Assembly: GCA_036971475.1 (NCBI GenBank)
Contig: JBAIZL010000001.1
Location: 214,437,575 to 214,501,574, forward strand
Length of the DNA stretch: 64,000 nt
Direction of reading: 5' to 3'
DNA from: Prosapia bicincta
Taxonomy: Eukaryota; Arthropoda; Insecta; Hemiptera; Cercopidae
The position numbers were made by a program, and so were the translations under genes. Below, one piece after another: positions 36,386 through 46,282 of the stretch. The notes beneath the pieces are model-generated. The model did no database searches. It was not told where the DNA came from and was given only the letters and a program-made list of their open reading frames with translations. Position 1 is the stretch's first letter; every line of letters starts with the position of its first letter.

Positions 36386-36610
36386 CTAATTGTTGGTTGT
36401 GAGGCTGAAATCCTTTGTCAATAAGTCTTGATTCCAACTAGTCTTGCTCAAGACGTCTCCTTTCATGCAAACAAGTAGATTGTGCTGCTCTGCCTGTGCA
36501 AGGAACTTCCTCATTCCTTCCCAATGTAATAGATTCTCCACAACTTTCCTAACAATAACTTGTTTGTTCCCATCAAGTAACATACAATATATATGGCTAC
36601 ATTTATTAAT
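36386..36610 (-). CDS. Possible exon, unrecognised protein
   Basis: A minus-strand open stretch of about 75 codons runs from a stop near 36,615 to TAG at 36,386. It reads with a protein-like composition: CSHIYCMLLDGNKQVIV, then VVENLLHWEGMRKFLAQAE, then LLVCMKGDVLSK. An AG preceded by a T-rich stretch (near 36,596) could be an acceptor, and AG/GTATGC at the stop could be a donor. I recognise no family. Just upstream on the same strand (36.7-37.4 kb) are duplicated, partly open segments. It may be an exon of a decayed gene or part of an unidentified transposon. Confidence 0.3.
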   Translation of the reverse strand: MNKCSHIYCMLLDGNKQVIVRKVVENLLHWEGMRKFLAQAEQHNLLVCMKGDVLSKTSWNQDLLTKDFSLTTNN

Positions 36611-36663
36611 ATGAAGTTGTTATTAAACCTCTTGAACTTTCTGTCATGAGTACTTGGTTTAAA

Positions 36664-37400
36664 CTATCTCTTATGACTCCCCCATTTAAACTTTAGTTTC
36701 AGTCCCAGTTTTGACTTTACCTCACTAGTCCCTAGTTTTGACTTCCTTTGTAAATCAGGTTTTGACTTGATATCACTCATTTTATGCATCACTCTTTCTT
36801 TCACAAATTGACACTTGCTTCTTCCATTTGGACTACAACAAGATTCCTCCTTTGGGTTACCCAAACCGACTCTTGACAGACAGCACCCATTCCTCCAGAC
36901 AGCACCCATTCCTCCAGACAGCAAACGTAAACCCTACCGCTTTAGATGAAGTTACAATATTTGACCAGCGCTCTGCTTGCTCAATTTGTGCTAGTTTCCT
37001 TCCTTAGCAACAGCATAACCATTGTCTATTCTGAAAATATTTCCAAATCATTTTTCATGATTATAAGTATGTCCCGGCCCATCTACAAAAAAATTGTACA
37101 AACTTGTTATTCCTAAAAACAGCTACCTTTGCTAATTTTTATGACTATTTTTGACTTCCTTTGTAAGTCAGGTTTTGACTTGATGTCAGTCTCTTCCATT
37201 TGACCACCAAAAGATTCCACTTTTGGATCACCCAAATCTGCTCTTCTTGAACCTTATCGACAACATAACCTATGTGTACTCTGAAAACATTTCCAAATGT
37301 ATTTCTCATGATTATAAGTATGTTCAGGCCCATCTTCAAAAACATTGTACAAACCGGTTATTCCTATAAGCCTCTACCTTTGCTAATTTTAATGAATGTG
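36664..37400 (-). pseudogene. Tandemly duplicated, partly coding segments (possible FLYWCH-like)
   Basis: Two diverged copies lie head to tail: 37,008-37,146 and 37,258-37,395, with accompanying blocks at 36,736-36,830 and 37,147-37,230. On the minus strand one copy translates HTYNHEKYIWKCFQSTH followed by RLCCR, then a stop. It is then open through DPKVESFGGQMEETDIK and SKPDLQRKSK. The other copy retains GHTYNHEK and SKPDLQRKSK but is frameshifted. The W-x-C ... C pattern with a preceding aromatic resembles FLYWCH zinc fingers, a weak resemblance. The copies are clearly related; the function is a guess. Confidence 0.45.
36875..36922 (+). repeat. 19-bp minisatellite, about 2.5 copies
   Basis: CAGACAGCACCCATTCCTC is repeated twice and followed by a third partial CAGACAGCA, inside the duplicated segment. 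Confidence 0.9.
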
Positions 37401-37653
37401 TGTATGCACATATAAAAGTTAAGTTTCCCTGTTTGAAAATCTTTAACACTTGTACTATTTATTAGGTGTTAAAAGGCTGTACATGCATTAATAAAACAAA
37501 TATTTTTCTTTCATAACATCACAATGGGGTTTAAATAAAACCCCATTATATTTGAAAATCTGATTTAAATAAAATCTTGGTACTTTTTCATCATAGCACA
37601 CTGCTTTTGATAAAAAAAAAATTCAAACTTGTATATCTTTTTAAATTCAAGAT

Positions 37654-37780
37654 ATCCTGTCTTATTTGAGAGATTTCTTTTATTTTGAGAAATAACTTGA
37701 TGCAGGCAGGGAAAGTAAAGTGAGAAACCCGTGCAGAGTGATCTATACATATCCACATCTGCTCCGTATTTCTCAGACAT
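37654..37780 (-). repeat. 127-bp exact direct repeat, copy 2
   Basis: Identical to 35,541-35,667. On the minus strand the open frame starting at the ATG continues 28 codons beyond the shared segment and ends at 37,565. Upstream of the ATG the two copies are unrelated. Confidence 0.95.
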
Positions 37781-38481
37781 TTAATAATGTAGTTACAGGT
37801 TAAATAAAATAGAAATTATGTTTGTTTTAATGTTTGATTATTATTAGGCTACTATTATGGAGGAATAAATGTGTGTTCAGTAAAATATAAACGTTGATAT
37901 TTGAATATATTCTCAAGATATTTTTCTCTCTTTCAAAACTTTGATAGTACTATTAATATTACACATCCACAAAAGAAGAATAATGTAATGTTAAGAAAGG
38001 CAGAAAAATGTACTCGAATATGTAGAAATATTTCTAACAGAAGTGAAGGATGATTACGTTAGGAATTGTTATTATTTGTTTAGTTTTAGTGAGAAAGAAT
38101 ATAATAATTTCTTAACCAAAAAATAAGTGTATCTTATAATGAAGAGAACAATGTAAAATACAAACTGATATTGAAAATATTAATAAATTTTTAGATGAAG
38201 AATTAATAGTTTTTAGTAAATCAGTATTCAAATTAAATTACCAATGGTATTGTTTCTTCTTCGCCTAAAATTTAAAGTAAGATGTATCAGTGTACTTGTA
38301 TCAGTAATACTAATCCTCAAGTATATGAAGAAATTAAGATCTTTGTAAACAGATTTTTCTTCTTGGGATTTCTTTCATTTCTAAACTGAAGCAGGAGACA
38401 GGGCCTTCAGAATGAGTTTTTTATTGATAGCTAAACCATATTCGTCATATAATGTGTTTAATACAATATTTGTTCTACTCC
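37781..38481. other. AT-rich DNA without a supported gene
   Basis: No motif or repeat family recognised. Confidence 0.5.
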
Positions 38482-38795
38482 CAGTAGAACCTTGATGAGT
38501 TTGACTCCTTTAACTCAAAATAACTTGTAATGATTTTGAAGTAGAATGAAAAAACAATACGTAAGAAATAACGAAACTGAAATAAGTTCATTACATATAT
38601 AAAAGGTCCAACACAACAATAAAAACCTCTAAAACCTACAGTTGAAAGAAATAATGAAACTTTTTTGTGCGTCTCATGCTAAAAAGACTGTGGAATTCTA
38701 CAGATTTGAAGTACAATGACTCTTAATTTTTCCTTAGTGTTCAGCTAACCGGGATGGGCCAAGGCCCCAGTTAGTCTGAATCATCAAGGTTCTGC
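38482..38795. mobile_element. Tigger/pogo-like MITE
   Basis: The left end CAGTAGAACCTTGATGAGTT and the right end read from the minus strand, GCAGAACCTTGATGATTC, are inverted repeats. The CAGTAGAACCT-type terminus is typical of pogo/Tigger elements, as is the subterminal GACTAACTGGGGCC (minus strand). About 314 bp, no coding capacity. TA is present 3' of the right end (TATA) but not cleanly at the left. Confidence 0.8.
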
Positions 38796-40764
38796 TATAC
38801 TTACCAAATTATATTGCACAGTCATTCACATACTACACAGATGAGATTTTTCTCACCTTTGATTTAGATGTCTCCTCTATAGGTTTTTATTCAAGGTCAG
38901 AAATTTATTTTCTGCTTCTATGTGAATTTTAAAATAATTTGAAATTCAAGACTATTACAAATTCAAAATGTTGGTAATCTTTTCATTACATAATCAAAGA
39001 ATCTTTACATCACCTGTTGTACATTTCTTTGTTTGTTAAGGCATATAGTAATGTAGTTAATTATCTCGCATTGTTGTTTTTAGAAAAGTTATATCATTAC
39101 AATGTGAATGTTAAAGAAGAAAAGATTTACAAGTGATGTTTTGTAAACTAAAACTGCTGATCCAAGTGACTACAACTTTTGCCAGAAGCTCTCAAAAGAC
39201 TCGACTGATATTATCTTAGTAAGTATATTAAATGACACAATTGAAGTCGGTTTAAATATATTTTGCAAACCTTTACAGAAATTGTTAAAGTTTATTCCTA
39301 TGGTAAATAAAATTCAGAAATATTTAGACCATGAATAAAATTATTTCTGTCATAATTGTTAATCTTTACACACAGGTTTAAATTTTTGTTTTAGGCTAGT
39401 AGAGTATTAACACGTTTTAGATACACTGACTTGTCATTCTGCAAAATTTTGTTTACAACTATTTTTAAAATATTAAATTGTTCTTAATCTTGCCAACACT
39501 AAAATTTGCTATATTTTTCAATATATAATGTTTGAAACATGAAAGAATTTGGATATTTAAAAAATTAATAATACAGTTTTATAAATTGGATGAAGAATTT
39601 ATAAATTGAGTAGATTGTACACAGATGAAATATGTTAAATATGAATTATAGAAGAGAGGGGATAAATTAAGGGAGAAATAGTCTGCCTTTTTTGTGTAAT
39701 TTTGTTACACTTTTGATGATTTTACTTTAACACGTTTTCCTTGCTTTCATTTTAGGAGGGTAAAGTAAGAACTCATATTTGTGTTTTTATATAATATATA
39801 AAGTTTATATTGTATTTTTAATTTTATTATTAACATTTTTTCGATCTTTATTCAGTCTTACAATTACTATTAAATATTCAAGTTTCTTGTTCTTGTGTAT
39901 TTATTAAAACCAATTGTTTGTTCTGTATATGACCAATATCGTAAATTAGTAATTTTTTTGACAAAATTCGTACTAAACATTTTTGGTGACATCTATTTTC
40001 TTACGTTTTTTCACATGGTCAAACCCAAGTTACCTGTTGATTTCTTATTTATAATTATTTGCCTATTTACATTTCAGTTCATAACTTTCTTTCTAAATGT
40101 TTCTGATCACATTCCAAATATTTGAGCCAAGAAGTAACCAAGAATCACACTTGCGTATGTAAAAGCATTTATAACTGTAACTTTGTGTACTGTACACAGT
40201 ATACTGCATGGCTGCTTCACCTTCTCTGATTAGATCTTGTATTAAGCTAACGTCATGAACCTTCTTTTTGCAAGAATCCCTAGATTTCTGCACCTCATAT
40301 TATTCTGTTTGTTTTAATATTAATTCACTTACAATAACATATTTATTTAGACATTGTAAGGACAAGGCCTTTCTCTTTTTTTTCAATTTTCTCATGTAAA
40401 TCGTCTTTCTAATCTTGGAATAGTCATCTGTAAATAGAATGTGACATCCCAATCATAATCCTATATTCAATCATTTCTTTAAGATTTTTATAATAATAAT
40501 AATAATTTTGCTAATTTTTTAAACTATTATAATGACCTACTTACGGTAAATGCTAATTTTAGTGCTTATTTTCAGGATTTTATTTTTATAATTAATATTT
40601 ATCATTTTGTGAAATTTAATATTTTGATTATTTGTTAAAGATTAGCAGGATAAAAGCTATTTTCTAAATACCCATCTAACCAACAAATATATTTTCACAA
40701 AAATTTTGGTTAATTATGTTTCAGGTGTTTCACATCATCAATTCAAATTTATAGAAAAGTGTGT
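38796..40764. other. AT-rich DNA; one weak minus-strand exon candidate
   Basis: At about 40,210-40,290 the minus strand is open and protein-like (EVQKSRDSCKKKVHDV, then SLIQDLIREGEAAMQ), with an AG-ended stretch upstream. No family is recognised. The remainder shows no motif. Confidence 0.35.
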
Positions 40765-40942
40765 TTCATCAGTTACATTAAAATAGAGTTTCACCTCATA
40801 TGTGATCAACACTTTATGCTGATGTTTTGTTGGATATTATTTTCCTACCTTTGATTCAACCTGAGCATGAATTTTGCACATAATATATTGCTTATAAAAT
40901 ATAGAACGCCACATAATATATTTAGTAATAGCACAACTTGGG
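40765..40942 (+). repeat. Diverged direct repeat, copy 1
   Basis: Shares CACTTTATGCTGA, GTTTTGTTGGATATTATTTT, TATAAAATATAGAA and ATATATTTAGTAATA in order with 41,711-41,884, with indels. Confidence 0.85.
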
Positions 40943-41334
40943 ATGTTTAGATTTAGTTTGTTATGTTTATAAGCCACTTTTTTCTACTTATTATCCTTAT
41001 GTAACAATATTTACAAAAACATTAAACAAATATCTAATATTTTTGTGTTTGTGAAATAACTCAGTTACAGTTAATAAGATAAAATTTAGTGTTTTAAAAA
41101 CATATTTAATGGAAGTATATTACAAATTGAAGAAATGTCAATTGTTTGATGAATGTTCCTTTTCCTATGAATATAAACATTGCTATTATAAAACTATTAG
41201 TCAGGTTTTATAAGTTATATTCATACATCAGTGTTTCACGTCAGCAAAGTTTAGACTGTTTCTATTTTTGCAAACAGGTTTTTAACGGGGTGTGTTCTTC
41301 ATTAATTTTAGAACGTCAAAGTGTTTTAATGCAG

Positions 41335-41593
41335 TTCAAAGGAGCGATCTTTCGTTATAAACCAACGTTATGTTATCATCGATGGAAGATTCGTTGAAAC
41401 TCTTCACGGGATATCTTTCCAAGTAGATTTTGATGACGGAGACGTAAAAAAGATAACTTTTTTCCAAAACAGTACAATGGTCTTATCAAAGTGTGTGGAT
41501 CTTCCAGTCTTAATCGGATTTAAATTTGTAGTTACAGATCATGTTGTTAGAACAAGGCCGTACAGTAGCTTTGGCGATGATAACCAAAATTAG
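41335..41593 (+). CDS. Candidate terminal coding exon, unrecognised protein
   Basis: After a possible acceptor (TTTTAATGCAG, ending 41,334) an 85-codon frame runs to TAG at 41,591-41,593. The translation is strikingly protein-like: KERSFVINQRYVIIDGRFVE, then SFQVDFDDGDVKKITFF, then SKCVDLPVLIGFKF, then VVTDHVVRTRPYSSFGDD. It is the only such frame in the locus. The VDFDDGDV phrase resembles Tudor/chromo-like barrel folds, where F/Y-DDG-D precedes a beta strand; this is only a resemblance. The frame is closed immediately upstream by TAA, which fits an exon boundary. Downstream AATAAA-type words in the duplicated segment 41,943-42,383 could serve a 3' untranslated region. No partner exon was found. 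It could also be a relic of a TE or retrocopy. Confidence 0.45.
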
Positions 41594-41710
41594 TTTTTCG
41601 CCAGGAAAAGAAAAAAAATTAATAAAAAATTTAACTATTAGTAATATATTAATAATAAAAATAAAATGTTTGATTGCTAATTATTATAATCTAAATTTCT
41701 TTAGAAATAT

Positions 41711-41884
41711 GTTTTATCAGTTATATTAGGATAGTTACATCTTATTTATATGTGAGAAACACTTTATGCTGAAGTTTTGTTGGATATTATTTTCTAAATC
41801 CTTCAACATGAACTTTGCGCATATATTAAACTGGTTATAAAATATAGAATACGGCAGATATATTTAGTAATAACAGCACTTGGT
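41711..41884 (+). repeat. Diverged direct repeat, copy 2
   Basis: Partner of 40,765-40,942. It lies 3' of the candidate exon at 41,335-41,593, so the pair flanks it. Confidence 0.85.
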
Positions 41885-41942
41885 TAAATATGGATTAAGA
41901 GAAGGATATTTGTACATTTTTATACGATTCAGGGCATCATTA

Positions 41943-42383
41943 TTATAATATCATTGAATGTCGTTAGACCGTAAATATGAGTAAAATAATTTTTATTACA
42001 GGTATTTATTCTGTAAAACGATAATGATAAATTTTCGGATATAGAATATTGTAATGTTGATGTTATAGAACTTGTAAAAGCAATTGTTATAAATTTGTTA
42101 ACAAGAAAAGTATTGTAAATAAACTGGTTTTTAAGTAAAATTAATGTATTGAGTGTGTTTTATAATGTCATGGAATGTCAGACCGTAAATATGATGTAAA
42201 ATAATTTTTATTACAAGTATTTATTCTGCAAAACGATAATAATAAATTTTCGGATATAGAATATTGTAATTATTGCAATGTTGCTGTTATAGAACTTGTA
42301 AAAGCAATTGTTATAAATTTGTTAACAAGAAAAGTATTGTAAATAAACTGGTTTTTAAATAAAATTATTGTATTGTGTATGTT
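41943..42383 (+). repeat. Two-copy tandem duplication of about 218-224 bp
   Basis: Unit 1 (41,943-42,160) and unit 2 (42,161-42,383) share long identical blocks: AGACCGTAAATATGA, ATAAATTTTCGGATATAGAA, TAGAACTTGTAAAAGCAATT, and AACAAGAAAAGTATTGTAAA followed by TAAACTGG. Differences are scattered substitutions and an 8-9-bp indel (ATTATTGCA) in unit 2. Confidence 0.93.
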
Positions 42384-43083
42384 AATTTATTTTTTAGTTA
42401 GACGATTTTACCTGTTTTATAATTTCTGAAACTTAATTCGCATAAGCTGTCCTAATGTTGAAAATTGTGACGGGGTACTGTATTCATTATATTATCTTGT
42501 GTCAAACAAGGGAAATAATGGTGGGAAAACACACTTATTGCACCAATTTTTATGATCGCAAATAAGTGCTGTAAAATGTTTTCATTTCTTGATTTTTTTG
42601 TCAACAAATTTTTGATCAGATTGTCATGAGAAGTATAATATAACCACTTATGAAACCTTATTTACCTGCATGGAGTAATGAAAAACAGATTCTGTGGCCT
42701 GTAAATTGAAGGATATATTAGAAACTGAGATTAAGAGAGGTTTTTATCTAGAACAATTTTAGTGACAGATTTCTTGCAAAAAGGTTGTATGCTGAAAGGG
42801 AAATAAATTGTTAGTACGTTGGCTAGATATGTATAGTACTAAAGATACTGGAAAACATGAAAAAGATCTACTATGAAAGTTATAAAACCAACAATATTCA
42901 TTTCTCTAATTAATAATATAATATTGTCGTTCGACCGACATGGTCTCCTCTTATTCCATCAGATACCTCGTTGCAAGGCGAGTGAATTACAAGTCAATCC
43001 AAATACTGTAACACCTCGACTTACGCTAACCCGTCTTCAAGATTTCCAAGTTGCGTGGTTTTAAATCATAATATCCTAACTAT
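42384..43083. other. DNA without a supported gene
   Basis: The open frame at 42,873-43,064 has no recognised motif. It lies just upstream of the Tigger relic and could be decayed N-terminal sequence of it. Confidence 0.4.
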
Positions 43084-43590
43084 GCCGAAACTGACCGGTT
43101 CTGGAAGAAAATGCTTATGAGAACTTTTATAGCACATTAAGAGAAAATATTTTCAGGTTTTAAGGCCGCCAAAGACTGATTGACAGTGACATTTGGCGCA
43201 AATACAGCTGTTGACTGTAAGTTGCAATCTCTCATAGTTTATCGCTCAGAAAACCCAAGGGTATAAAAAATATTTCTAAAGCTAGCTTGCCCGTGATTTG
43301 GAAGTCGAATCGGAAGGCTTTTGGTGACAGCTTGTTTTTAGGACCGGTTTGGGGTCATTTCATACCTCAAAACAAACGTTATTGTCAATTTAAACGAATT
43401 CCTTTTACAGTAATTCCTAAATGACAATGCACCTGGCCATCCTCCTACTACTTTAACTAATTTTGACACGCGCGTTAAAGTGATATTTTTGCCACCAAAC
43501 ACAAATAATTTGCTCATGTGCCTTAGAGACTTTGAAATAATACCAAAATCTCTAAAGCATGGCAAAAAGCTCTGTCCACAGACAAAATAG
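43084..43590 (+). pseudogene. Degenerate pogo/Tigger-like (DDE) transposase fragment
   Basis: The plus strand reads, in one frame from 43,084, YAETDRFWKKM and RTFIAH, stop, EKIFSGFKAAKD, stop, LTVTFGANTAVDCK, then LIVYRSENPRV. After frameshifts come NISKASLPVIWKSNRKAFGD, then LNDNAPGHPP (about 43,416-43,445), TNFDTRVKVIFLPPNT. This order (N-A-D-E-T-G-L-F-W, K-D-R-L-T, D-N-A-P-G-H, F-L-P-P-N-T) is that of the pogo/Tigger/jerky DDE domain. The first catalytic Asp position appears lost (YAET in place of NADET), the second (DNAPGH) remains, and the third region is not seen before the hAT-like insertion at 43,614. No N-terminal DNA-binding domain found. The minus-strand frame 43,338-43,658 is antisense to this. 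Confidence 0.85.
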
Positions 43591-43613
43591 TATTGTCTAA
43601 CTGTATTATAACT

Positions 43614-44362
43614 CAGTGGTGGTTTGTCCAAAAGGGCTCTGGGGCGCAGCTCTCCCAATTACAAAAATTAATTTTTAATTAATATTCATTTGTCTTAAAT
43701 TAGGTTAAGAAGAGCTTAGAATTATTTAAGCAATGTTAAAACCATAAAATATTTAGCAGTTGATGCACGAAATTAGCCGCAAGCTCAGCGCGGGGCTCAC
43801 AGCAGAGAGCCCTAGACTAGTGCATTGAGTGTGCGTGGAATAAGCTGAAACAGCCAAAACCGTGCGGTGACATCATTCAACGAGCGTGTTACGGGTGGCC
43901 TGGGATGGAATCCCGTAGTCATGCGCATATGCTGACAAATGACTAATCAGTGCTGCTACTACAATTCTATATGATTTAGGAAGCAGCAGTGTAGGCTTAT
44001 TTGTAATGTTCTCACAATGTTTCCATTTATAGATCCTTTGATGCGCATACACAGTGGCCTAATATACTTTTAAAAGTAAAACTTGATTCGCACTACTCGT
44101 TGAGTACTCGACGCTTTAGCATAGGCAATCACTTAACTACCCAACCTAGCAACATTTCGTAAATCACACCGTAATACGTCTACTAGTTATAGCAATGTTA
44201 ATATATTAATCAATAAGTATAACTTAATAAAAGTTGTAGGTGCTTAGAATGTAAAACGAGTTAAATGGGTATCAAATTTCAAAATTGTCTCCGCACCTCG
44301 TAAATCTGGGGAGACCCCTTGTCATGAGCCCCACCAATGTAACTGGGCAGGAGCCGCCACTG
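43614..44362. mobile_element. Non-autonomous hAT-like element inserted beside the Tigger relic
   Basis: The left end CAGTGGTGGTTTGTCC and the right end read on the minus strand, CAGTGGCGGCTCCTGCCC, share the CAGTGGYGG start of hAT terminal repeats. Both ends are GC-rich relative to the interior (TCTGGGGCGCAGCTC; GGTGGGGCTC). About 749 bp with no open frame. Flanking octamers (TTATAACT and TTTGACTA) do not match, so any target duplication has decayed or the ends are misjudged by a few bases. Confidence 0.68.
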
Positions 44363-44398
44363 TTTGACTAAAAAAGAGAGAATCTAGACAAGGCCTGA

Positions 44399-44416
44399 TT
44401 TTTTTTTTTTTTTTTT
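44399..44416 (+). repeat. Poly-T tract
   Basis: A homopolymer of about 18 T shortly after the hAT-like element. It could be a poly-A tail of a minus-strand retroposon, but no body was identified. Confidence 0.8.
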
Positions 44417-44510
44417 GGCGCTGTAGTTATATAAAATTGGCTATTCTGACATGTTTTTCAAATAATATTTAAAAGTTAACTTTATTTAATGTCTGTTAAT
44501 AACTATTCAA

Positions 44511-44870
44511 TGTTGTTTAGGTTTTTAACAGATCAATTCTTGTTTTTACAAATACTCTACGTTTCGATTTTTTATGAATTGTGATGAAAATTTGACTTGT
44601 TTGGGGTGCAATTTGACTTGTAAAAATTAATATTTATTAAAAGTAAATATTGTCAAAGAGTAACTTTAAAATATTAAGAGTAAATAGAAATGTTTGATTT
44701 TAATTATGTCAAAAGTTTGTTGTGAATTTTATAAACTGTAAGCTATGGTGTAATATTAGATTAGTAAATGTTTAGCTCTTGAAAAGGATTTTCTGATAGA
44801 AAATGGAAATGTAGAGTATTTGTAAAAACATGAATTGGTCTGTGATCTGTCATTAACCTAAACAACATTT
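44511..44870. repeat. Inverted repeat with about 70-bp arms
   Basis: The left arm 44,511-44,575 (TGTTGTTTAGGTT, ACAGATC, GTTTTTACAAATACTCTAC) pairs with the right arm 44,799-44,870 (GTAGAGTATTTGTAAAAAC, GATCTGTCATTAACC, AAACAACA) with mismatches and a small gap. The 220-bp spacer has no open frame. Confidence 0.78.
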
Positions 44871-46106
44871 AAAAGTTAAGACACCTCATCAGAGCATTTC
44901 TTGTATATTCTTTTGTAATACAACATTATGTATGCCAAATATGTTTAGAGAAAGTTGTCCTAGGTAGTACAACTCTTGTACAAGAAGTTTTGGAACCGAT
45001 ATTGTTTTCATGATAAAATATTGCTTGCTCAGTAGCAACACATGACTGAATAAAACTTGTTGGGCTGTAAGTTCAGCTTCAGCTACTCATTCAGCCACAG
45101 GATTTAGGTGAGTTGATTTTATTCTTATACTCATTGCCTCACATTTGCATCATACATCAACCTGCGGACGTCAAAACTAATAATTAAATTGTCCCTATCA
45201 AAATTCTAATTGAAAAATTTGCTGATTTGGGCTATTTGTCACATGAGAGATGTAACTAACATGTGGAGGTAAGGCATGATTGATTCCTTTCCCTCTCTTG
45301 TCTGGAGTCCATCGAACTTGTTTCAAGTCTCCAATTCTCTTTTCACTTAAACTAAATATTGATAAAATCCATTAAATGATATCTTTTTGGGTCAGTTTAT
45401 TGGACAACGAAATATTTGAAAGAAGCATATTTTGGTCCTTTGGACCTAGGTTGCAGTTGCTAGACATTAACAATGTCAACCAGTCTTTTAAATAAATATG
45501 TTCATTTCTGTAGAAATGTTGTAAAACTAATTTAAAATATCCAGACAGTTCTCTTCTCCCATACATTGTAGACATTTTTTCACACACCTACAAATAAAAA
45601 GCTAGGACACATCGAGTTTTGTTGAAAGGGCATAAGTCAACTTGATAAACAACTGATTAGACAGTTTCCATTGACTTACGCCCTTTTAACAAATACGAAA
45701 AACTTCATTAATTTTTCTTGTGTCAGTGGGTAGATGAAGAGGTGCAGTTTTAATCAAAATTAAAGAAAGACAAATTTATGAAGTCCTCTATACGAAATAC
45801 AAATTTTAAAAAATAAGTTGACACGCATTTTTAACAAAAAGCGATGTATATATCAGTAACTCGCATACTATGAAAATAACAACTGATACTGCTGAGTATA
45901 TTTCTTGTCAGAGCTTTTATTAAGTTTGTAGTATTTTAATGAGTTCATTGTTAGCTTTTGATTATAAAAACAATACAGCTGTCCCAAAAGTTAGGGGGGG
46001 AAGAGCAATGCCTCTTCTTAATTCCACCCATACTCACTGCATATACTATACTTACATAGAAGATCTCATAACATATAAAAACATTTTAAGAGCAACAAAT
46101 GCGCAA
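44871..46106. other. AT-rich DNA without a supported gene
   Basis: Apart from the hairpin at 45,618-45,693, no motif is recognised. The open frame at 45,939-46,160 runs into the first satellite-2 monomer and is not supported as a gene. Confidence 0.45.
45618..45693. repeat. Hairpin with 23-bp arms
   Basis: Arms 45,618-45,640 and 45,671-45,693 are inverted over 23 bp with two mismatches (core AAAGGGCATAAGTCAA versus AAAGGGCGTAAGTCAA). The spacer is 30 bp. Possibly a tiny MITE. Confidence 0.82.
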
Positions 46107-46282
46107 AAAAATAATTATTCAGTAATTACTGAACTTAAATCCAACAACAGTAATATATAGGTCAGAACTTCACATATACGGCGGCGTTAATTACTAAACT
46201 GAAATCCAGCAGGAGTAATATATAGGTAAGTTCCTTACATACACAGAGTTAATTATTCGTTAATTACTAAACTGAAAACCAA

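Noticed and set aside
35541..37780. Retrotransposon LTR pair
   Set aside because: The 127-bp repeats lack TG...CA ends, and no primer-binding site or polyprotein motif lies between them.
43338..43658. Minus-strand open frame of 106 codons
   Set aside because: Antisense to the Tigger transposase relic.
45939..46160. Plus-strand open frame entering satellite 2
   Set aside because: Its C-terminus is the first satellite monomer, and later monomers have stops in that frame.
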